Assembly (NCBI RefSeq): GCF_010894405.1 | Contig: NZ_JAAIYA010000036.1 | Coordinates: 29,352-93,351, forward strand | Length of the DNA stretch: 64,000 nucleotides | Source of the DNA: Pyxidicoccus caerfyrddinensis | Lineage (GTDB): Bacteria > Myxococcota > Myxococcia > Myxococcales > Myxococcaceae | Reading direction: 5' to 3' | Shown here: in pieces, positions 62,401 through 64,000 of the stretch | Layout of the letters: the number at the start of each line of letters is the position of its first letter | Numbering within the stretch: position 1 is the first letter of the stretch | Notes under the pieces: model-generated | What the model was told of the DNA's origin: nothing | Databases searched by the model: none | The model's input: the letters and a program-made list of their open reading frames with translations, nothing else | Position numbers and translations under genes: made by a program

Positions 62401-64000
62401 CTGAGGGCGACGCTCCTGCGCCTGGGCGAGCGGACGCACGTGCTGGTGCTGGTGATGCACCACATCGTCTCGGACGAGTGGTCCATGAACATCCTCGTGC
62501 GCGAGGTCGCGGAGCTCTACGAGGCGCTCGCCCACGGGCAGCGCCCGACGCTGCCGGAGCTGCCTCTCCAGTACGGGGACTACGCCCTCTGGCAACAGGA
62601 CTGGCTGCGGGGCGAGGTGCTGGACGAGCAGCTCGCGTACTGGAGGATGCAGCTCGACGGAGCGCCCCGAGCGCTGGTGCTGCCCACGGACAAGCCACGT
62701 CCGGCGATGCAGACGTTCCACGGTGCGCTGCTGAGCACCCTGTGGCCGGAGACGCTCTGGGGCGAGGTGAAATCGCTGGCGCGGAAGGAAGGCGCCACGC
62801 CCTTCATGGTGTTGCTGGCGGCGTTCCAGACGGTGCTGTCGCGCTACTCGGGGCAGGAGGACGTGAGCGTGGGCGCGCCCATCGCGGGACGCACCCGCGA
62901 GGAGACCGAGCGGCTCATCGGCTTCTTCATCAACACGCTGGTGCTGCGCACGAAGCTCGGTGGCAACCCCACCTTCCGGCAGCTGCTCGCGCAGGTGCGT
63001 GAAGTGACGCTGGGGGCGTATGCCCACCAGGACGTGCCCTTCGAGAAGCTGGTGGAGGAGCTGCAGCCCGAGCGAGACCTGAGCCGCAGTCCGCTGTTCC
63101 AGGTGACGCTGACGCTGCAGAACACGCCGACGAAGGAATTCCACCTGCGAGAGCTGACGCTCCAGGGCCTGGACGCGCAGGAGAAGACGTCGAAGTTCGA
63201 CCTGTCACTCCTGGTGGGAGAGACGCCGCAGGGGCTGGCGGTGGCGGCCAACTACAACAGCGACCTGTTCGAAGCCGCGACGATGGAGCGACTGCTGGGA
63301 CACCTGCGGGTGCTGCTGGAGTCGGCGGTGGCGAGCCCCGAGCAGCGACTGATGGACCTGCCGCTGATGGGCAGGGAAGAGCGGCGGCGAGTGGAGGAGT
63401 GGAGTGGCAGGGCCGTCGAGTTCCCGCGAGAGGCCGGGCTGCACGAGCTGTTCGAAGCGCAGGTGCTGAGGACCCCTGACGCGGTGGCGGTGGAGTACGA
63501 GGGCCAGCGGCTCACGTACGTGGAGCTGAATCGCTGGGCCAACCAGCTGGCGCGCCACCTGAAGGGAATGGGCGTGGGGCCCGGGGTGCGAGTGGGCCTG
63601 TGCGTGGAGCGCTCGCTGGAGTTGGTGGTGAGCGTGCTGGGCATCCTCAAGGCCGGTGGTGTGTACGTGCCGCTGGATCCCAGCTACCCGCTGGAGCGCC
63701 TGTCCTGGATGAAGCGCGAGGCGGGAGTCGCGCTGCTGGTGGCACAGGAGAAGCTGGCGGATGAGGTGGCCGAGGGCGGCGAGCTGGTCTTCTGCGTGGA
63801 CTCGCAATGGGAGGTCCTCCTGCGCCAGCCGGAAGGCAACCTGCCGACGCGCGTGGGTGGAGACCACCTGGCGTACGTGATGTTCACGTCGGGAAGCACG
63901 GGCCGCCCGAAGGGTGTGGGCGTGCCGCACCGAGCGGTGTCCCGGTTGGTGCTGGGCACGGACTTCGCGCACTTCGGGCCGGAAGAGGTGTGGCTGCAGT
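44338..64000 (+). CDS. Hybrid PKS-NRPS megasynthase, 3' end outside window
   Basis: Open for 6554 codons and still open at the window end. Approximate residues: KS 15-440 (Cys 184 in TACSTGL, His 320 and 360); AT 525-855 (GHSFGEY; HAFH, malonyl type); ACP 915-1000 (GGNSL); C 1018-1475 with HHIASDT; degenerate A 1482-2235 carrying a luciferase-like monooxygenase 1705-2045, no PCP; C 2270-2705; A 2715-3220, code DALTIAGVC (probably aromatic); PCP 3228-3300; epimerase 3315-3770; DCL-type C 3780-4220; A 4230-4725, code VDWVVSLAD (beta-alanine); PCP 4742-4815; C 4836-5275; A 5285-5805, code DVPQIGAVD (polar, unassigned); PCP 5815-5888; C 5905-6350 with HHIVSDE; A 6355 onward, cut after FTSGSTGRPKG. 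The PKS module has no KR, DH or ER. No thioesterase is seen inside the window. Confidence 0.93.
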   Translation, partial: MAEVDDMQAEDTGNDIAIIGMAGRFPGAEDLTEFWLNLAGGVESISYWSEEETERSPLIPEELWKHPRFIRAGGILEGADRFDHGFFDIPLREAQWMDPQQRLFLQAAWAALEDAAYDPGRYKGRISLYAGAGSTGHLLSLLSEARKDVGAGMDLATSGPESLAMKASFKLQLRGESVAVYTACSTGLVAIHMACQSLLTRQSDIALAGAVRIASPQRTGYVHQEGLIYSPDGHCRAFDHRAGGTVAGNGVGVVVLKPLADALRDGDHIHAVIKASAVNNDGQQKAGYTAPSIEGQTEVIADALAYAGLGGDDIDYIEAHGTGTSLGDPIEITALTRAFRKTSERKGDVAIGSLKTNVGHLDAAAGVAGLIKVVLSLNHEAVPPSLHFEKPNPEIDFEKSPFFVNTVLRPWPRGEKPRRAGVSSFGIGGTNAHVVVEEAPQVEPGPRSARPLQVVTLSARTPSALEVMSRQLASHVETTPFVDLEDTAFTRNMGRSAFEHRRAVVAADRFELAEALEKTASVEARRNRRVAFLFPGQGAQAVAMGRELHAAEASFRKDVDAALARLEPSLAAEVRLLLLATPEQAEAVGKRLSDPRVALPALFIVEHSLARLWMSWGVRPHALLGHSFGEYAAACVAGVLSPEDGLRLAVVRGALMARMPPGAMLAVGLKEAEVLPLLTDGLSLAAMNGQGRCVVSGPVEAITRLEATLSERGVGMVRLPATHAFHSSAVEPLMPDLARAVSSLRLKAPELPFVSSLTGTWIRPEEATDPAYWARQMRQPVRFAEGLEALIGDGCSVLLEVGPGTDLTWLCRYRARQEKSLVAFPSLRRRPTEGDYRGLLQSLGDLWSAGVEVAWAKFHGAEKRRRVPLPTYPFEEKPCRLESQPVQLLAQAAPAPKSQPAMTAMAESLSAAALPVPPTSVGEIQQRVMDIWRERLGAVDIGPDDDFLELGGNSLMAAQMLTRLRETFAVQLPLSALFEAPTVAGISRRIEAMLQQSLPATGAGAPEVMVRIDRGGELPLSVVQERVWRMEQLDPGNPSLNMPLAVRLTGPLDVEVLERSVNEVIRRHEMLRATYTVEAGRVRQRFTAEVRIQVPVVDLRGHAGDREAEAMRLALDEAVLPFSLEHGPIVRAKLLQLAEAEHLMLLTVHHIASDTLSMVAFFRETAVNYQAFREGRPAPLPELAVQYVDAAAWERRSLAGGALAAQDAYWREVLAELPPSLELASDRPRGTNSRLRGARFPVTFSRELSAALYAFSHREGVTPFMTLLAALSSLLVRYSGREDIVVGTPVGNRARGELEPLIGFVAHAMALRTDASGDPSFRELVARARDVTIGASSHQDVPFEHLLPLVASGRDPGRSRLCDAALVLHAHVTTAAPSLPGIAMELVEVPGTPAQFGATLGELTLLLNESAEGTFHGFIEYATELYDESRIVRLARHLETLLVAVLADPELRLSRLPLATPEERSLPARSVEQSSAPGLLERLAARVERTPDAVAISSGARRLTWRELAARARGLAARLKGEGVGPEVPVALRMEPSVEAVIALWGVLDAGGACLPVSRGEVLELKSLLPAQGPRLLLVARTSDASSIPAGVSAVVVDGEAVGEGAFSAVPSERLAFIVPAPEAMGGHGRVMLTHRNVACLLSSLDARVGAGEGEVWLAAGGPAADPAGLDLLWALARGLRVVLPPERLAARFAVLGRKPDTRRQLDFSLMYFANDEDSLGEEKYELLMEGAKFADTHGFSAIWTPERRFHSFGGLYPQPSVIGGALAVLTRNLRIRAGSVVLPLHDPIEVAEQWSVVDNLSRGRVGISFATGWHANDFSLSPDTYARRREVLIERLEEVRRLWRGGTVKRRNGAGNEVELALRPKPKQAELPVWLTSTGNPETFRKAGEVGAGILTNVLGLGSSLDELATKVALYREMYRKGGHGPGRGQVTLMLHTFLGQDMEEVSAAVREPLKQYFRSSVDVFANLVSSLGSNIDVRGLTPEDMEVMLNQGVEHYLKDGGLFGTVEHCEAIVERVRSLDVDEIACLVDYGVALEPTMSSLRLLDVLKRRSQVQPLPEEAVLAEGDAGMGDLLELVRGEGVTALRCAPSQARALAELPGAQGALEGVRLWVLGGEARAAQGMDVSAISASARSVELESSLLGAAWPSHSEAPVYLRDASGAPVPMGVVGELALGGAAIPRGFWNDSEATRARFIPMPGGSPEDRLFLTGQRARFRNAGEVDVVTPSRAAKPRRQSKPRDTVPAPTAAPVSDVPAATSTPVVRVSRDQPLPLSFPQQRIWALSQLDPDGIAYNNTVTLRLDGVVVVSLLETALNELVRRHEVLRTTFALAEGGAQQVIVPSMPLRLEEREARGTTHEEREAEGLRLALLEARRPFDLVHGPVMRAVLIRLGDAASVLHLTIHHIASDGWSSGVLFRELVALYESLAAGRPSPLPALPVQYADYAVWQRGWLNGPGMEAQLAYWKKQLAGTQVLELPTDRPRPVRWSGRGGRLQVAVQKPLMDALWTVGRREGATPFMVLTAALQTVLHRYSGQDDIIVGTSAAGRNRPEIEGLIGCFLNTLAIRGDFSGAPTFVELLRRVKVASIGAYAHQEIPFERLVDELRVPRDPSRMPLVQAMLTFHNTPPVEVRTPGLGVKMMELDIGATKVDLSLELRETADGLTGALEFAADLFEPQTVELLWERFVRLLEGVAADPTQRVAELPLLSGDERHRMLVEWNDTRQPFPEDARIHDLFEAQAAKTPDAVAVVAEGQRLTYAELDARANQLAHHLRSVGVGPEVRVGLCAERSAELVVGLLGVLKAGGAFVPLDPAYPNARLTYMMRDAGLSVVVTQAHLADELPAGNELLVSVDTEWSHIGRNPTEPPRSGVLSGGVAYVIYTSGSTGTPKGVLVPHQGLCNTVRAVIRAHGVGPGKRVLQAAALGFDASVLEVLSTLVAGAELHLAPRDSLLPGAPLREVLEARGITTVTLTPSSLSQLEPEGLPALETVISAGEACSPELARRWTSRRRLLNGYGPTEATVCATVSTELDAERPDIGRPIANMRAYVLDGWGQPVPPGVPGELFLGGPGVARGYLGRPELTAERFVPDALSGESGARLYRTGDRVRYRLDGRLEYVGRTDHQVKVRGYRIELGEVEAALRQYPGVSDAVASVREEPPGTKRLVGYLVADAAALDVTALRAFLKERLPEHMVPAAFVALDALPLSPAGKVDRAALPASDTARVGPGKTFVEPVTDAEKTLAALWAQVLGVERVGLHDNFFELGGDSILGIQIVSRAKAAGLALEPAMLFEKQTLVELAAAAGAAKAGTAEQGVVEGPVPLTPMQRIFFEDWALPEPHHYNLAAVLEVRRPVDAVLLEKALVALVAHHDALRLRFTRTAEGWRQLNAPVPEKVTLRRADLSSVPEAEQGAALEKVGAEVHRSLDLGEGLLLRAVLFERGAGRTARLLLVVHHLAVDGVSLQPLLEDLETAYTQLERGAQVSLPAKTTSFKSWAERLVVHARSEALSRELPLWKATGDVSPLPVDLSGGEDTPGSEALLTVTLGETETRALLAETPMAYRARVDEVLLAAVAKAISGWTGGRRVRLELEGHGREALFADVDLSRTVGWFTSTFPLEVELPEGGSPGDVLRAIRDSRRRLPANGIGHGLLRYLREDTAEALRTEPRAEVGFNYLGQLDAASRGSERFALTEEPSGPWHGAGGRRPHRVEVNAVVSEGRLKVTWAYSTHVHQRATIQAVATRFLDVLRELVDGRRSPDAARRSPGDFPLAHLTPASLERLLRQHPDVEDLYPLTSLQQGMIFHAALAAPGSGVFHEQLAWTARGQVDVPALRRAYAEVIARNAVLRTSFAHEGLSEPLQVVHTRAELPWTEHDLRGLPGDEQRTRLDAMVREDRARGFELSPAPLARMDVVRVGEEEYRFLWSHHHLVMDGWSVGLMLQQVFACYEALTSGREPALPRPAAWRDYMAWLQRQDLSRAEAFWRKELAGFTAPTPLPAARPVAPGVEAAVTGEEKLYLSPETTAALHAFTRKNGITLNTLAQGAWALLLARHAGEDDVVFGATVSGRPVDLPDAESMVGLFINSLPVRVTLPERETVVSWLQRLQARQLEMRQYEHSPLVQVKGWSDVPRGLPLFDSLLIFENYPLDTSLGQRVPGMEVRDVQSQEQGNYPLIAYVVPGNTLRLSLAYAPALFGADSVARLLVHWRTLMEGLASGAQRLGDVPMLHEEERRRVLEAGHGPRATFDSEASLAVLFDAQASRTPDAVALLAGDSRVTYRELAARAEGLARTLRGMGVGAESRVALCADRSVEMVAGVLAVLKAGAAWVPLDPAYPRARLAWMVEESHPAVLLARRHLADRLPPHDGVPVLWLEDGKADAGEPLPPTVGGDALAYVIFTSGSTGRPKGGMATHRATLNRFAWMWRTVPFEPGEVCTVKTALSFVDSVWEVLGPLLAGVPALLLSDDTAKDPALLVEAMEQGRVTRLVLVPSLLRALLEVPDVARRLASLRTWVTSGERLPDELAARFRERLPHARLLNLYGSSEVAADATADEVGEGPVSIGRPIDNLRAYVLDGALRPVPSGVRGELYVAGPGVARGYLGRPDATAERFLPDAFGATAGARMYRTGDVARWMPDGRLEYLGRADDQVKVRGARVEPGEVEAVLAQHPAVARVAVVAHEVSPGDARLGAWVVLKPGQTLDATALRTFLKERLPDYMVPSAYAALVALPLTPSGKVDRRALPAPDVQAPKPQTFEAPRTEAEQKLAAIFAEVLNLTQVGLHGDFFELGGHSLLATQVVSRVREAFRVELPLRDVFEAPTVAKLARRMEETRDRAAEPQAPPLKRVARTGALPLSFAQQRLWFLDQLEPGSAFYNIPLAARLVGPLEVDALERSLRELVRRHEVLRTTFRTEGGSPVQVVSQQAVLPFAVIDLSSLPPEQSEAEVHRLVREEALRPFDLSSGPLLRARVLKRSEQEHILLANMHHIVSDGWSLGVVIREFTALYEAFRDGRPSPLPELEVQYADFAAWQRSWLESGALQRQLDWWRRQLDGAPQVLALPTDRPLPAVQTFRGANVPVRLPGALTQAVKTLSQREGATPFMVLLAAFQTLLARYSGQEDLVVGTPVAGRNRAETEGLIGFFVNTLALRARPSGSLSFRALLGQVRDAALGAYAHQDVPFERLVEDLQPTRSLGHSPLFQVMFSLQNTPVPQERVRDLSLTLLEAELGAAKFFLSLGLEDLPDGFSGGFEYNSDLFDAATIERMASHWLTLLEAAVAAPEQRLADLPLLSSGERHRLLVEWNDTAADYPRDTPVHVQLAARAARMPEAVALRWDGGQLTYAGLMEQVRALSARLRRLGVGPEVRVGLCASRSPEMVVGLLAILDAGGAWVPLEPDSPRERLALMLEDARPTVLLTQRALRDALPPSAARVVLLDEAAPASEATAAGTPAPAVLADHAAYVLFTSGSTGRPKGVLVSHRALARHTAWFISALELGAEDRVLQKTTLGFDVSVPEVLATLVAGAQLVLAPAEANSDSGVLLETLERLRVTVLQLVPSQIRVLLDEEHLERAAGLRVLISGGEALPVDLVHRVGERLPSTWLINAYGPTETAVDATAWLGGAPGEGPSAPIGRPIANTQAYVLDAAGQPVPEGVPGELFIGGDGLARGYVGRPELTAERFVPDAFGGAPGARLYRTGDRARWRAGGSLEFLGRVDAQVKVRGVRVEPAEVEAVLARHPDVREALVIAREDASGGARLVAYMVLRSATPGEVVSAGSAPVTEAPRTWLAGRLPPAMVPSAFVVLESLPLLPNGKVDRKALPSPDAEISEREYVAPRTPTEELLAGFFSRVLGVERVGVHDGFFELGGHSLLATQLVSRVRSTFRVELALRELFEAPTVAELARRVDQAQRQGQHAPLPRLKALPRTRRLPLSFSQQRLWFLDQLQPGSAFYNVPSVVRLSGPLDARALEWSFGELLRRHEVLRTTFRVEDGTPVQVISPEPTVAFLTVDLEGLPQADRDAETKRWIEEEAQRPFDLTRGPLLRATLLRLGERTHVLVLVMHHIVSDEWSMNILVREVAELYEALAHGQRPTLPELPLQYGDYALWQQDWLRGEVLDEQLAYWRMQLDGAPRALVLPTDKPRPAMQTFHGALLSTLWPETLWGEVKSLARKEGATPFMVLLAAFQTVLSRYSGQEDVSVGAPIAGRTREETERLIGFFINTLVLRTKLGGNPTFRQLLAQVREVTLGAYAHQDVPFEKLVEELQPERDLSRSPLFQVTLTLQNTPTKEFHLRELTLQGLDAQEKTSKFDLSLLVGETPQGLAVAANYNSDLFEAATMERLLGHLRVLLESAVASPEQRLMDLPLMGREERRRVEEWSGRAVEFPREAGLHELFEAQVLRTPDAVAVEYEGQRLTYVELNRWANQLARHLKGMGVGPGVRVGLCVERSLELVVSVLGILKAGGVYVPLDPSYPLERLSWMKREAGVALLVAQEKLADEVAEGGELVFCVDSQWEVLLRQPEGNLPTRVGGDHLAYVMFTSGSTGRPKGVGVPHRAVSRLVLGTDFAHFGPEEVWLQ
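44380..47320 (+). other. Non-reducing PKS module (KS-AT-ACP)
   Basis: The KS has TACSTGL (Cys), EAHGTGT (His) and NVGHLDAAAG (His), so it should be active. The AT has GQGAQ, GHSFGEY and HAFH, the malonyl-CoA signature. The carrier serine is in ELGGNSLMAAQ at 47197. Nothing lies between AT and ACP except a Pro/Ala linker, so no ketoreduction occurs. The expected product is a beta-keto thioester made from the Val-terminated chain plus two carbons. Confidence 0.88.
48760..51030 (+). other. Vestigial adenylation domain carrying a second luciferase-like monooxygenase (A*-LLM2), no carrier protein
   Basis: The N-terminal part is still recognisable (LTWRELAARA, LTHRN) but the ATP loop SGSTGxPKG has become APEAMGGHGRV and the A4 FD motif is gone. 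LLM2 (about 49450-50470: DFSLMYFANDE, FADTHGFSAIWTPERR, VGISFATGWHANDF, TLMLHTFLG) is complete. After it, NxYGPTE is missing, YRTGD is replaced by LFLTGQ, and the A8-A10 subdomain and the PCP are absent. The chain goes straight into the next C domain. It cannot activate an amino acid; the oxygenase remains. Confidence 0.85.

Overview
The DNA is very GC-rich (about 70 percent by eye), with tightly packed genes and strong third-position G/C bias. It carries a myxochelin-type siderophore locus beside very large NRPS/PKS genes. Together these point to a myxobacterium of the Myxococcus/Corallococcus/Pyxidicoccus type. No tRNA, rRNA, CRISPR array, insertion sequence or phage gene was seen. No stretch longer than 300 bases lacks a gene.

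Region 1 (1-19543) is a siderophore locus. After the 3' end of a siderophore-interacting reductase on the plus strand, thirteen minus-strand genes are packed head to tail from 19411 down to 432. They run mxcC, mxcD, mxcE, mxcF (2,3-dihydroxybenzoate synthesis and activation), mxcG (NRPS with reductive release), a class II DAHP synthase (shikimate supply), mxcH (TonB-dependent receptor), a surface lipoprotein, exbB, exbD, tonB, an MFS transporter and mxcL (aminotransferase). Several pairs overlap or nearly touch, so this reads as one long operon. A strong Fur-type palindrome lies upstream of mxcC and a second Fur-like box sits on the mxcH start codon.

Region 2 (19544-23984) is a small cyclic-nucleotide signalling island. 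It has an FHA-GAF class III adenylate cyclase, a TPR/cNMP-binding protein, a Crp-family regulator and a double cNMP-binding protein. Two nearly identical TGTGA-N6-TCACT sites lie in the intergenic regions. A FadL-type outer-membrane protein follows (24036-25229).

Region 3 (25395-64000) is an NRPS/PKS locus that runs off the right edge. A PvdE/SyrD-like ABC exporter is transcribed away from a 5729-residue NRPS. An 8-base overlap leads into a second megasynthase that stays open for more than 6550 codons to the window end. The assembly line reads: FAAL-ACP; C-A(Gly, with embedded luciferase-like monooxygenase)-PCP; C-A(Ser)-PCP-E; C-A(aliphatic)-PCP; C-A(Val)-PCP // KS-AT(malonyl)-ACP; C*-A*(wrecked A domain carrying a second luciferase-like monooxygenase, no carrier protein); C-A(probably aromatic)-PCP-E; C-A(beta-Ala)-PCP; C-A(polar, unassigned)-PCP; C-A(cut off). 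The predicted product is an N-acylated lipopeptide with an alpha-hydroxyglycine (or its breakdown product), D-Ser, a Val-ketide unit that is probably oxidised further, a D-aromatic residue and beta-alanine.

The most unusual feature is the module at about 48760-51030. Its adenylation domain has lost the ATP-binding loop, the substrate pocket and the whole C-terminal part, yet keeps an intact oxygenase. It looks like an extension module reduced to an in-line tailoring device acting on the PKS intermediate.
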